From: VFJZ01 sp038321545
GTDB taxonomy: Bacteria; Actinomycetota; Thermoleophilia; Gaiellales; F1-60-MAGs149
Length of the DNA: 10,660 nt
Assembly: GCA_038321545.1 (NCBI GenBank)
Contig: JBBQFB010000125.1
Coordinates: forward strand, 1 to 10,660
Direction of reading: 5' to 3'
Below are positions 1 through 7,194 of this stretch, one piece after another. The translations under genes and the position numbers were made by a program. How positions within the stretch are numbered: position 1 is the first letter of the stretch; the number at the start of each line of letters is the position of its first letter. The notes beneath the pieces were generated by a model, which saw only the letters and a list, made by a program, of their open reading frames with translations, was not told the DNA's origin and did no database searches.

Positions 1-1
1 G

Positions 2-1711
2 CCCGGCTTCACCGACGCGCCCGCCTCGCATCCGGTGGAGGTGCGCGACGACGGCGTGTACGTCGCACTTGCGCCCGAGCACTCGCGGGCGCGCACGATC
101 TCCGATCTCATGGTCGAGACCATGGGCGCGTGGGGCGTATCGCACGTGTTCGGAATGGTCGGCCACTCGAACCTCGGGTTCGCCGACGCGATGCGTGAAG
201 CGGAAGCACGCGGTGCGCTCACGTACATCGGGATCCGGCACGAGGGCGCGGCCGCGTTCGCCGCGAGCGCGTACGGAAAGCTCACGGGCCGCCCGGCCGC
301 GTGCCTGTCGATCGCCGGCCCCGGGGCGACCAACCTCCTCACCGGGCTGTGGGACGCCAAGGTCGACCGCGCGCCGATCGTCGCCCTGACCGGCCAGGTG
401 CAGACCCAGGTGCTCGGCCCCGGTGCGTTCCAGGAGCTGCCGCTCGCACAGGCCTTCTCGGCGGTCTCGGAGTGGTCGCAGACCGTCCTGCACGCCGGCA
501 ACGCCACGGAGCTCGCAGCGCTCGCGATGAAGCACGCGATCGTCCAGCGCGACGTCGCCCACCTGATCCTGCCCGACGAGGTGCAGGAGCTGCGCGGTCG
601 CGTGGATCCGCCCGAGCGGCCGCGAGCCGGCCGGATCGCGGCGACCGAGATCGCACCGCCCGCTGCCGAGCTCGCACGCGCAATCGACCTGCTGGCCGCA
701 GCCGAGCGCCCGGTGATCATCGCCGGCAACGGCGCGCGCCCCTTCCGTGACGCGGTGCTGCAGCTGGCCGAGCAGCTCGACGCGCCGGTCATCACGACGT
801 TCAAGGCGAAGGGCCTCGTCCCCGACGACCATCCGCTGGCCTGCAGCGTGCTCGGTCGCTCCGGCACGCCGATCGGCTCGGCGATCATGGCGAAGGCCGA
901 CGCGCTGCTGGTCCTCGGCTCGTCGTTCTCGAACCACACCGGCATCGCGACCTGGGTGCCAACCATCCAGGTCGACGCCGACCGCATGACGCTCGGCAAG
1001 TTCCACCCGGTGGAGATCCCGCTGTGGGGCGACATCGGCCGTACCGTCGGGCTGCTCGGCGACGCGCTCGAGCAGCAGCGCCGGCCGGCACTGCGGGCCG
1101 AGATCGCGCAGCGCAAGGCGGTCTGGAACGCCGAGAAGGCACGCCGCGCCACGCTGGCGGACGACGACGGACGCCTGCATCCCGCGCTGATCTTCGAGGT
1201 GCTCGGCCGGCTGGCTCCCGACGATGCCGTGATCGCGGTCGACGTCGGCAACAACGCGTACGCGTTCGGCCACTACTTCGCCTGCAAGGGGCGCCAGGAC
1301 GTACTCATGTCCGGCTACCTCGGGTCGATCGGCTTCGGCTTCCCGGCCGCGATCGGCGCCAGTGCCGCGACGCGCGGCAAGCGCCAGGTGATCGCCGTCA
1401 CGGGCGATGGCGGCTTCGGCCAGTACCTGGCCGACTTCACGACCGCGGTCGCCCAGCAGATGCCGATCCTCCACGTGCTGCTGAACAACGACCAGCTCGG
1501 CAAGATCTCGCGCGAGCAGATCTCGGCCATCCGCCCCGTCTGGGCGACCGATCTGGTCAACCCCGACTTCGCGGCGTACGCCGAGTCGTGCGGCGGCCGC
1601 GGGTTCCGCGTCGACCGCGCCGAGGAGCTGGAGCCGGCCCTCGTCGCGGCGCTGGCCGTGCGCGACACACCCGCGCTCGTCGAGATCCGCAGCTCGGCGC
1701 ACGCCGTGTAG
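2..1711 (+). CDS. Thiamine-pyrophosphate-dependent enzyme, pyruvate oxidase/acetolactate synthase superfamily (5' partial, probable Rieske fusion)
   Basis: This is a ThDP enzyme of the acetolactate synthase / pyruvate oxidase / benzoylformate decarboxylase superfamily. Counting from a GTG at base 35, the N-terminal pyrimidine-binding domain covers about residues 20-190, with the cofactor-activating Glu in RHEGAAAF (E70). A central domain spans about 210-340. The C-terminal PP-binding domain spans about 385-545, with GDG at 457-459 and the paired Asn 24 residues later. FQELPLAQAFSAVSEWS (132-148) resembles the equivalent segment of pyruvate oxidases more than acetolactate synthases. The frame has no stop back to base 2, and the extra residues plus the first ten (SHPVEVRDDGVYVAL) look like the last strand of a Rieske/NirD-type [2Fe-2S] domain. 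The true start is therefore probably outside the window, and GTG 35 is only the first in-window start. The substrate cannot be named. The superfamily call is secure; the Rieske fusion is inference. Confidence 0.88.
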   Translation, partial: PGFTDAPASHPVEVRDDGVYVALAPEHSRARTISDLMVETMGAWGVSHVFGMVGHSNLGFADAMREAEARGALTYIGIRHEGAAAFAASAYGKLTGRPAACLSIAGPGATNLLTGLWDAKVDRAPIVALTGQVQTQVLGPGAFQELPLAQAFSAVSEWSQTVLHAGNATELAALAMKHAIVQRDVAHLILPDEVQELRGRVDPPERPRAGRIAATEIAPPAAELARAIDLLAAAERPVIIAGNGARPFRDAVLQLAEQLDAPVITTFKAKGLVPDDHPLACSVLGRSGTPIGSAIMAKADALLVLGSSFSNHTGIATWVPTIQVDADRMTLGKFHPVEIPLWGDIGRTVGLLGDALEQQRRPALRAEIAQRKAVWNAEKARRATLADDDGRLHPALIFEVLGRLAPDDAVIAVDVGNNAYAFGHYFACKGRQDVLMSGYLGSIGFGFPAAIGASAATRGKRQVIAVTGDGGFGQYLADFTTAVAQQMPILHVLLNNDQLGKISREQISAIRPVWATDLVNPDFAAYAESCGGRGFRVDRAEELEPALVAALAVRDTPALVEIRSSAHAV

Positions 1712-1714
1712 CCT
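1709..1714 (+). promoter_or_regulatory. Possible -10 box (TAGCCT) for leaderless transcription of the 116-aa gene
   Basis: TAGCCT fits the TANNNT core used by many actinobacterial promoters. It ends exactly 7 nt before the ATG at 1722, so transcription would begin at or next to the start codon. Its TAG is the stop codon of the upstream TPP gene. No convincing -35 is seen (TCCGCA at 1686-1691, weak), and no Shine-Dalgarno sequence precedes the ATG. The same geometry recurs before 7625 and 9642. Confidence 0.4.
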
Positions 1715-1721
1715 GTCGCCG

Positions 1722-2072
1722 ATGGCACGGGTCACCTACGTCCACTGGGACGAGGAGGAGGCGCACGCCGTCGCCCGGCGCCTCGTCACGGCGGGCCACG
1801 AGGTGACCGTCCACTGGGCGACCGGCGAGGGCATGCGCGCCGACAACGTGCCCGAGGTGCTCGCGATCTCGCTCGAGCGGCTGCCGAGCCACGGCCGCGC
1901 CGTCGCGCAGTGGCTGTGGAGCGCGCAGTACCGGCGCGCGATCCCGGTGGTGTTCGTGGGCGGCGGCCCGGATCGGGTCGAGCGTGCGCGGGAGCAGTTT
2001 CCGGACGCGGTGTTCTGCGGCGAGCACGAGCTCGCCGGCGTCGTCACCGGGCTCGTGCGGGCATCCAGATAA
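1722..2072 (+). CDS. Small receiver-like alpha/beta protein, function unknown
   Basis: This is a 116-aa protein with alternating strand/helix pattern: RVTYVHW strand, a Glu/Ala-rich helix, EVTVHW strand, PEVLAISLERLPSHGR, then PVVFVGG and AVFCG strands. The order and length resemble a CheY-like receiver or another small flavodoxin-like fold. The position after the third strand, where a receiver carries its phosphorylated Asp, reads ISLERLPSHGR with no Asp, and no canonical Lys is obvious later. If it is receiver-related, it is a pseudo-receiver. The start is the ATG 10 bp after the TPP stop, with no Shine-Dalgarno but a TANNNT box 7 nt upstream. Its 3' end overlaps the convergent DUF429 gene by 29 bp. 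Function is not assignable; I recognise the general style of a widespread hypothetical family but cannot name it. Confidence 0.75.
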   Translation: MARVTYVHWDEEEAHAVARRLVTAGHEVTVHWATGEGMRADNVPEVLAISLERLPSHGRAVAQWLWSAQYRRAIPVVFVGGGPDRVERAREQFPDAVFCGEHELAGVVTGLVRASR

Positions 2073-2688
2073 CGCCCTCGGACAAGTCGCCGAGGCATAC
2101 GGCCGTGTCGTCGGCGACGGCGGCAGCGACCAGCGCGCACGCGGCGGCGTCGAGCACGTCGTCGGCGGCCGCCGTGCCGCCGGTCGGGCCGAGGTCGTCG
2201 GGCAGCACGAGGCCCCGTTCGGCGAGGACGGCCCGGCGCCGCATCTGGCCGTCCCACGTCCGCTTCGCGACCAGCGCCTCGCCGGCGAAGGCCAGGAACG
2301 CGAGCTCCGGATGGGCCTCTACTACCCGCGGGTCGTCACGGAACCGATCGGCTTCCAGGATCTTGCGGCGGAGCGCGTAGGACTGGGCCGACAGCGACGG
2401 CTCGACCCGCCGGGCCGCGGCGTAGCTGGGCGCATCGAGGCACGCGCGGGTGGGAGCCGGGAACACGCGCGAGGAGGCCCGCCCGAGCAGCGTCTTCGCC
2501 GCGCGGTCGGACGCGCGGCCGCCGGGGCCGGCCGGCAGGCCGATCGGGATGTCGACCGCGACGCGATTCGCGTCCGGAAACGCCTCGAGCACCTCGCGCA
2601 ACGTCGCCCGCACAACGACCTCCGGGCCGGGCAGGGCGACGGCCACCCAGCCGCCGCGGCAGCCGTCTACGCCGACGAGGCGAGCCAC
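2044..2688 (-). CDS. DUF429 family protein (predicted RNase H-like fold nuclease)
   Basis: This is a 214-aa protein with the hallmarks of the DUF429 family, which is predicted to adopt an RNase H-like fold but has no established substrate. Visible motifs are GVDGCRGGWV near the N-terminus (residues 6-15, Asp8), VDIPIGLP (45-52, Asp46), a Ser/Arg-rich SSRVFPAPTR stretch (72-81), SAQSYALRRKILEAD (100-114) and EAHPELAF (124-131). The conserved Asp pair and the HPE motif would suit a metal-dependent active site, but that is family-level inference. The start is the GTG at 2688, placing the diagnostic first strand at the N-terminus. This makes the gene overlap the CCA-enzyme 3' end by 22 bp, so it is probably the last gene of the minus-strand operon. 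Its 3' end overlaps the convergent 116-aa gene by 29 bp. The frame stays open far upstream of 2688, but that part is antisense-like shadow within the CCA gene. Confidence 0.85.
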   Translation of the reverse strand: MARLVGVDGCRGGWVAVALPGPEVVVRATLREVLEAFPDANRVAVDIPIGLPAGPGGRASDRAAKTLLGRASSRVFPAPTRACLDAPSYAAARRVEPSLSAQSYALRRKILEADRFRDDPRVVEAHPELAFLAFAGEALVAKRTWDGQMRRRAVLAERGLVLPDDLGPTGGTAAADDVLDAAACALVAAAVADDTAVCLGDLSEGVIWMPARAR

Positions 2689-4064
2689 GACCGCGCGAAC
2701 TCCACTGCCTGCCCCTCGGTCTCGACCGCGCCCGCCGCCTGCTCCTCCTGCAGCGCCGCCACCAGCCGGCCGAGCGCCGGGCCGGGTGCCAGGCCGATCT
2801 GCTCGGCGATCCGGTCGGCGGGCGCGACCAGCCGCGGCGGCACGGGACCGAGCGCGACGATGCCCGCGGCCAGCTCCTGCGCCGTCTGCAGGTGGCGGCG
2901 CAAGCCCCGCTGGCGCGTGCGGGAGCCCCGCGTGGCGAGGCGGTCGCCGAGCGAGAGCACCACCGACGGCAGCGCGAACGGGCGCGTGGCGACGGCGTAG
3001 CGGTAGAACGCGCGCCGGTCGAGCGGGCGCTCCGGAATCATGAAGCCCAGCATCAGGTGGTGGCCGACCAGCACGGTCGCGAGCTCGCGGAGTGCACCGC
3101 TGGCGTTGAAGCGCCCGAGGATGTCCTCCAGCATCGCGACGCCGCGCTCGTCGTGCCCCCAGAACTTGACGCCGCCATCGGGCATCACGGTGCGCGTGTA
3201 CGGCTTCGCGATGTCGTGCAGCAGCGCACCCCAGCGCAGGCCCGCGCGCACGTCCATGGTGCCGTCGAGCGGCGCCGTGAGCGATTCCTCGATGGCCGCA
3301 GCGACGATGGGATCGGGGAAGAAGTGGGACACGTTCGCTGCCACGTCCGCCGCCGCGTCGATGACGTGCAGCGTGTGATGGAAGACGTCGAGGTGGTGGA
3401 ACGCCGACTGCTCCACGTCGTGCAGCGCGTCCACCTCGGGCAGCACCGCCCTCAGCACGCCCAGCTCGTCGCACAGCGTGAGCGCGTCGACCGGATCGCG
3501 CACACCGAGGATGCGCTGCAGCTCGGCGAGCTGGCGCTCGCCCGCCGCCGAGGCCGCCAGGTGCGCGTCCCGCCGCGCGATGTCGACGGTCGCCGCCTCG
3601 ACCGAGAACTCGAGCTCGGCCGCGAGCCGCGGCAGCCGCAACAGGCGCAGCGGATCGTCGCGGAACACGCCGTCACCGACGACGCGCAGCACGCGGGAGT
3701 CGATCGCATCGAGACCGCCGTGCGGGTCGGTCACGGCACCGTCGGCCAGTGCGACGGCCACGGCGTTGGCGGTGAAGTCGCGGCGCGCGAGGTCGTCGGC
3801 CAGCGAGCCATGCATCGCGGTGAAGTCGACCATCCGGCCCGCAGCGACGACGCGCCAGGCACCGTGGCGCTCCGAGAGCGGGAACGGCGCTCCGCCGGCA
3901 CGCCGCGCGTGTGCGCGAGCCGCGGCGCCTGGATCGCCCGCCACGACCACGTCCCAGTCGTCGACCCGCCGGCCGAGCAGGTGGTCGCGGACGGCGCCGC
4001 CGACGATCCAGCCCTCGTCGCCGACGACCTCGCGACCCTGTGCGGCAAGGTCCTGCAACGTCAC
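2667..4064 (-). CDS. cca: CCA tRNA nucleotidyltransferase (class II polyA polymerase/CCA-adding family) with HD domain
   Basis: This 465-aa enzyme of the polyA polymerase head / tRNA nucleotidyltransferase family adds or repairs the 3' CCA of tRNAs. The nucleotidyltransferase head has GGAVRDHLLGR (22-32) followed by the metal-binding pair D36-W-D38. RRDFTANA (94-101) and RDDPLRLLR (135-143) are the expected downstream motifs, and GERQLAELQRIL (175-186) matches the neck-region motif. A C-terminal HD domain is intact: His229/His230, LLHDIAKP (281-288, His283-Asp284), GHD (303-305) and GHHL (334-337). HD-bearing members can also act as phosphohydrolases, and some are dedicated A-adding or CC-adding enzymes; the sequence alone does not separate these. 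The GTG start at 4064 overlaps the alanine racemase stop in a GTGA, with GAGGT at 4071-4075 and a 6-nt spacer, indicating translational coupling. Confidence 0.92.
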   Translation of the reverse strand: MTLQDLAAQGREVVGDEGWIVGGAVRDHLLGRRVDDWDVVVAGDPGAAARAHARRAGGAPFPLSERHGAWRVVAAGRMVDFTAMHGSLADDLARRDFTANAVAVALADGAVTDPHGGLDAIDSRVLRVVGDGVFRDDPLRLLRLPRLAAELEFSVEAATVDIARRDAHLAASAAGERQLAELQRILGVRDPVDALTLCDELGVLRAVLPEVDALHDVEQSAFHHLDVFHHTLHVIDAAADVAANVSHFFPDPIVAAAIEESLTAPLDGTMDVRAGLRWGALLHDIAKPYTRTVMPDGGVKFWGHDERGVAMLEDILGRFNASGALRELATVLVGHHLMLGFMIPERPLDRRAFYRYAVATRPFALPSVVLSLGDRLATRGSRTRQRGLRRHLQTAQELAAGIVALGPVPPRLVAPADRIAEQIGLAPGPALGRLVAALQEEQAAGAVETEGQAVEFARSWLASSA

Positions 4065-5110
4065 GCGGCCACCTCGCGGTCGCCGCGATCAGGCCGGTGG
4101 CGGAGCGCGCAGGCGACCTCGTACCCGATCGTGCCGGCGGCCCGGGCGAGCGCCTCGATGGGCGCGCCGCGGCCGACCAGCGTGACCTCGTCGCCGGTCG
4201 TGACGCGCAGGTCGTCGGGCAGGATCACGGCCAGCTGGTCCATCGCCACCGCGCCGACCGCGCACGGGACGCCGCCGACCACCACCTGCGCGGCCCCGGC
4301 CGACGGACGCGGAAAGCCGTCGGCGTACCCGACCGGCACGTGGGCGACGCGCAGCGGGCGCTCGGCGCGGATCCGCCGTCCGTACCCGCTCGCCTCGCCG
4401 GGCGCCAGGGCGCGCACCATCCGCACCTCGCTGGTCCAGGTCAGCACCGGCGTCAGGCCGTCGGCGGCCGCATCCTCGTCACGCGGCGAGATGCCGTACA
4501 CCGCGATCCCGCAGCGCGCCATGTCGAACCGTGCCCCCTCCAGGTACAGCGCACCGCCGGAGTTGGCGAGGTGTCGGGGGCAGGCCGGAAACCGGCCGGC
4601 GAGCTCCCGGAAGCGGGCGATCTGCTGGTCGGCGAACGTCGTATCGCGCTCCTCCGAGGTCGCGAGGTGCGAGCAGAGGCCGGCGAGACGGTCGCCGGCC
4701 ACGGCGGCGCCCGCGAGCGCCTCGTCGGCGCTCAGGCCCCACCGGCCCATGCCGGTGTCGACCTTCAGGTGGAGGCGGGCGCCGGGAACCGCCGCCAGCC
4801 GCTCGACCGCTCCCGGCGTGGAGCAGACCACGTCCAGCCCTGCGGCTGCCTGCTCGTCACCGGGCGCGACCGGCGACAGCACCATGATGCGCGCCGCCGG
4901 GACGGCCGCCCGCAGCGACCGCGCCTCGCCGAGCGTGGCGACGCCGACGCCGATCGCTCCCGCGGCGAGCGCGGCCCGGGCCACGTCGGCCGCCCCGTGG
5001 CCGTACCCGTCGGCCTTCACCACGGCCCACACGTCACCGCCGTGGGCGGCGCGCAGGCGCGCGACGTTCGCGCGCACCGCGGCGGCGTCGACACGGAGCA
5101 GGGAGCGCAC
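4061..5110 (-). CDS. alr: Alanine racemase, PLP-dependent
   Basis: This enzyme interconverts L- and D-alanine in the cytoplasm, supplying D-Ala for peptidoglycan. The 349-aa length is slightly short but complete for the family. The PLP Schiff-base lysine is K32 in VVKADGYGHGA. The second catalytic base is Y243 in SGYGRR. The GYADGFPR loop (261-268) and the AMDQL active-site segment (289-293) are present, as are HLKVDTGMGRWG (114-125) in the barrel and the C-terminal IGYEVACALR. It starts with a GTG 8 bp downstream of the CBS-gene stop, without a clear Shine-Dalgarno, so coupling to upstream translation is likely. Its TGA overlaps the GTG of the CCA gene by 4 bp. D-alanine supply and tRNA maturation are functionally unrelated, so the arrangement looks like housekeeping co-expression. 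Confidence 0.95.
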   Translation of the reverse strand: MRSLLRVDAAAVRANVARLRAAHGGDVWAVVKADGYGHGAADVARAALAAGAIGVGVATLGEARSLRAAVPAARIMVLSPVAPGDEQAAAGLDVVCSTPGAVERLAAVPGARLHLKVDTGMGRWGLSADEALAGAAVAGDRLAGLCSHLATSEERDTTFADQQIARFRELAGRFPACPRHLANSGGALYLEGARFDMARCGIAVYGISPRDEDAAADGLTPVLTWTSEVRMVRALAPGEASGYGRRIRAERPLRVAHVPVGYADGFPRPSAGAAQVVVGGVPCAVGAVAMDQLAVILPDDLRVTTGDEVTLVGRGAPIEALARAAGTIGYEVACALRHRPDRGDREVAA

Positions 5111-5118
5111 GGGCGGCT

Positions 5119-5658
5119 CTAGGCCTGGTCGTCGTGGAACTCGTACCGGGCGAGCGCGAGCACGATGTGGGACCGCGAGAGCATGCCGACCACGCGACCG
5201 CCCTCGACCACGGGCAGGCGCGAGACATCGTGCCGCACCATCTTGCGCGCGGCATCGTGGATCGTGTCGCCGGGGCCGATGGTGCGCACCTCGTCCGTCA
5301 TCAGGTCCGCGGCGGTGGCCGCGAACGCCTTGCGGATCTGCTCGTCGAACCGGTCGGTGTTGTCGAAGAAGATCGCGCCGTCCAGGAACGGGACGAAGTG
5401 CGGCACGTCGATGTCGCCCTCCACCTCCTGCAGGATCAGGTCGCCCTCGGTGACGATCCCGAGCAGCTTGCCCTCGGCGCTCACCACCGGCACGCCCTGC
5501 AGCTTGGAGGCCACGAACAGGTCGACGAGATCGCGCAGGAGCATCTCAGGCGGCACCGTCACCGGGTTCTCCAGCATCACGTCCCGCACCGCGGCGTCGA
5601 TCACCCATTCCTCCGTCAATCTGGCGAGCGTTCGGCGCTCGACGAGGTCCGCGCCCAT
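5119..5658 (-). CDS. Two-CBS-domain protein
   Basis: This 179-aa protein carries a tandem CBS (Bateman) pair, a module that usually binds adenine nucleotides and regulates a partner. CBS1 spans about residues 24-80 (VRDVMLENPVTV, LQGVPVVSAEGKLLGIVTEGDL) and CBS2 about 116-172 (ADLMTDEVRTIGPGDT, SRLPVVEGGRVVGMLSR). Between them lies a 35-residue linker with a hydrophobic VPHFVPFLDGAIFF stretch. Similar inter-CBS linkers occur in stand-alone two-CBS proteins of Gram-positive bacteria. There is no effector domain, so the partner is unknown. The start is ambiguous. ATG 5658 gives the full 179 aa. GTG 5604 has a much better Shine-Dalgarno (GGAGG at 5610-5614, 5-nt spacer) and would give a 161-aa protein starting just before CBS1. 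The gene follows the NAD(P)HX gene and precedes alr in an apparent operon. Confidence 0.88.
   Translation of the reverse strand: MGADLVERRTLARLTEEWVIDAAVRDVMLENPVTVPPEMLLRDLVDLFVASKLQGVPVVSAEGKLLGIVTEGDLILQEVEGDIDVPHFVPFLDGAIFFDNTDRFDEQIRKAFAATAADLMTDEVRTIGPGDTIHDAARKMVRHDVSRLPVVEGGRVVGMLSRSHIVLALARYEFHDDQA
5610..5614 (-). promoter_or_regulatory. Strong Shine-Dalgarno supporting the alternative GTG start (5604) of the CBS gene
   Basis: On the minus strand GGAGG is followed by a 5-nt spacer and GTG (5604-5602) in the CBS frame. This is the strongest ribosome-binding match I noticed in the operon. It argues that the first 18 codons of the longer ATG model may be untranslated, or that both starts are used. 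Confidence 0.45.
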
Positions 5659-5661
5659 GAT

Positions 5662-5682
5662 AGCCCGACCCTTCGTCGGGCT
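5662..5682 (-). promoter_or_regulatory. Intercistronic hairpin with Shine-Dalgarno-like loop
   Basis: AGCCCGAC (5662-5669) and GTCGGGCT (5675-5682) form a perfect 8-bp inverted repeat around a 5-nt loop. Read as mRNA of the minus-strand operon, the loop is GAAGG, a Shine-Dalgarno-like sequence 11 nt from the ATG at 5658. The hairpin lies 3 nt after the NAD(P)HX-gene stop codon and ends 3 nt before that ATG. No T-run follows, so a classical intrinsic terminator is unlikely. It may stabilise an mRNA end or modulate translation of the CBS gene. Confidence 0.5.
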
Positions 5683-5685
5683 CGC

Positions 5686-7194
5686 TCAGCCCAGTGGCAG
5701 GCGGTCGATCAGGTCGGACGCCACCAGCGCCCGGCCGGCCGGCATCGAGCGGGCGGCGGCCAGGTGCGCCGCGGCGCCTGCGGCAGCGGCCGCGAACGCG
5801 GGCGTGCCGCGTGCGAGCAGGCCGGTGATCGTCCCGCACAGCACATCGCCGGTGCCCGCGGTCGCGAGGCGCGGGTCGTCGCCGTCGCGCACTGCGAGAC
5901 GGCCGTCGGGTGACGCGATGATGGTGTCGGCGCCCTTCAGCACGCACACCGCGCCGGTCCGTTCCGCCAGCGTACGGGCGCTCGCCAGGCGGTGTGCGGC
6001 GACGTGCTCGGTGGTGACGCCGAGCAGCCGGGCCGCCTCGCCGGCGTGCGGTGTGATCACGGTCGCGGCCGCGCGCCCGGCGAGCAGCCCGAGGTCGGTG
6101 CCGATGGCGTGCAGCCCGTCGGCGTCGAGCACCAGCGGCGCGGCGATCTCCGGCACGACCTGCCGGATCAGGTCGGCCGTGCCGGGATTGCGGCCACAGC
6201 CGGGACCGACCGAGACCGCCGTCGCACGGGCGGCTCGCGCGACGATCTGCTCGGCTGCCGCGGCCGCGAAACCGCCGTCGACGTCGGCGCATGCCAGCGT
6301 CATGGGCTCTACCACGAGGCCGGCGACGACCGCTTGCTGCGAGGCAGGTACGGCCGCCACGACCAGGCCCGCGCCCGCCCGCAGCGCCGCCCGCGCACAC
6401 AGCACGACGGCCCCCGTCATCCCGCGCGACCCGCCCACGGCCAGCACGCTGCCGGCGTCATACTTCGAGCCGAACGCCGGCCGGCCAGGCAGGGCCGCGA
6501 TGCTGGCAGCTCCGGCCAGCACCGCCGGTGCGGGCACATCGACGCCGGCCGGGATCGGAATCGGCACCACCACCAGCAGGCCGGTGTGCGAGCGGCCGGG
6601 AAGGATCATGTGGCCGAGCTTCGGCGCGTGGAACGTCACCGTCACGGCGGCGGTCACGGCCACCTCGGAGACCTCGCCGGTGGACGCGTCGAGGCCGCTC
6701 GCGACGTCGACGGCGACGACCGGCACGCCCGCGGAGGAGATGGCCCGGATCGCCTCGGCGACGGCGCCGTGCGGCTCGCCGCTGCGGCCCGTGCCGAGCA
6801 GCGCGTCGACGATCACATCAGCGCCCCGCAGCCCGTCGCCGACGGCTCCGACGCGGGAGACGGGCACGCCCGCCGCGACCGCCGACTCGCTCGCGTCGAG
6901 CGCATCGCCCTGGAACGGCTTCGAGGCGACCACGAGGCACGATGCGTCGACGCCGAGCTCGCGCAGGCGGCGCGCGGCGACCAGCCCGTCGCCGCCGTTG
7001 GCGCCACCGCCACAGACGCAGACCACGCGCCGAGCGGCCGGATACCGCACCCGGACGACGAGCGCCACGGCCTCGCCGGCGGCCGCCATCAGCTGCGTGC
7101 CCGGCACGCCGGCCGCGATCGCCGCCGCATCCGTCGCGCGCATCGAGGCCGCGTCGTGCAACGGTCGGCCCGCTAGAACTGCGTCCCCAGCCAC
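5686..7194 (-). CDS. nnr: Bifunctional NAD(P)H-hydrate epimerase / ADP-dependent NAD(P)H-hydrate dehydratase
   Basis: This metabolite-repair fusion protein epimerises R/S-NAD(P)HX in its N-terminal YjeF domain and dehydrates S-NAD(P)HX back to NAD(P)H in its C-terminal ribokinase-like domain. In the 502-aa model the epimerase half shows GGGANGGDG (62-70, usually GxGNNGGDG), VDALLGTG and VDVASGLDASTG. The dehydratase half shows GSVLAVGGSRGMTGA, GPGCGRN, LVLDADGLHAI, ITPHAGEAARLLG, LKGADTIIASPDG and ATAGTGDVLCGT, with the catalytic-site Asp at about residue 450. The start is chosen as GTG 7194 because AGGAG lies 8 nt upstream, and because family members normally carry a few residues ahead of the xAxxMRxxD helix. 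TTG 7161 (491 aa) and ATG 7143 (485 aa) are alternatives without a ribosome site. The gene overlaps the upstream lipoprotein gene by 22 bp. Confidence 0.93.
   Translation of the reverse strand: MAGDAVLAGRPLHDAASMRATDAAAIAAGVPGTQLMAAAGEAVALVVRVRYPAARRVVCVCGGGANGGDGLVAARRLRELGVDASCLVVASKPFQGDALDASESAVAAGVPVSRVGAVGDGLRGADVIVDALLGTGRSGEPHGAVAEAIRAISSAGVPVVAVDVASGLDASTGEVSEVAVTAAVTVTFHAPKLGHMILPGRSHTGLLVVVPIPIPAGVDVPAPAVLAGAASIAALPGRPAFGSKYDAGSVLAVGGSRGMTGAVVLCARAALRAGAGLVVAAVPASQQAVVAGLVVEPMTLACADVDGGFAAAAAEQIVARAARATAVSVGPGCGRNPGTADLIRQVVPEIAAPLVLDADGLHAIGTDLGLLAGRAAATVITPHAGEAARLLGVTTEHVAAHRLASARTLAERTGAVCVLKGADTIIASPDGRLAVRDGDDPRLATAGTGDVLCGTITGLLARGTPAFAAAAAGAAAHLAAARSMPAGRALVASDLIDRLPLG

Noticed and set aside
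2044..3474. 476-aa version of the DUF429 protein with a long N-terminal extension
   Set aside because: The extension is Arg/Ala-rich shadow sequence inside the CCA gene. The family's first strand begins right after GTG 2688.
2892..5453. 853-codon open frame on the plus strand, opposite the CCA, alr and CBS genes
   Set aside because: It is antisense to three clearly recognised genes, and its Arg/Pro/Ala-rich composition has no domain motifs. Long spurious frames are expected opposite GC-rich coding DNA.
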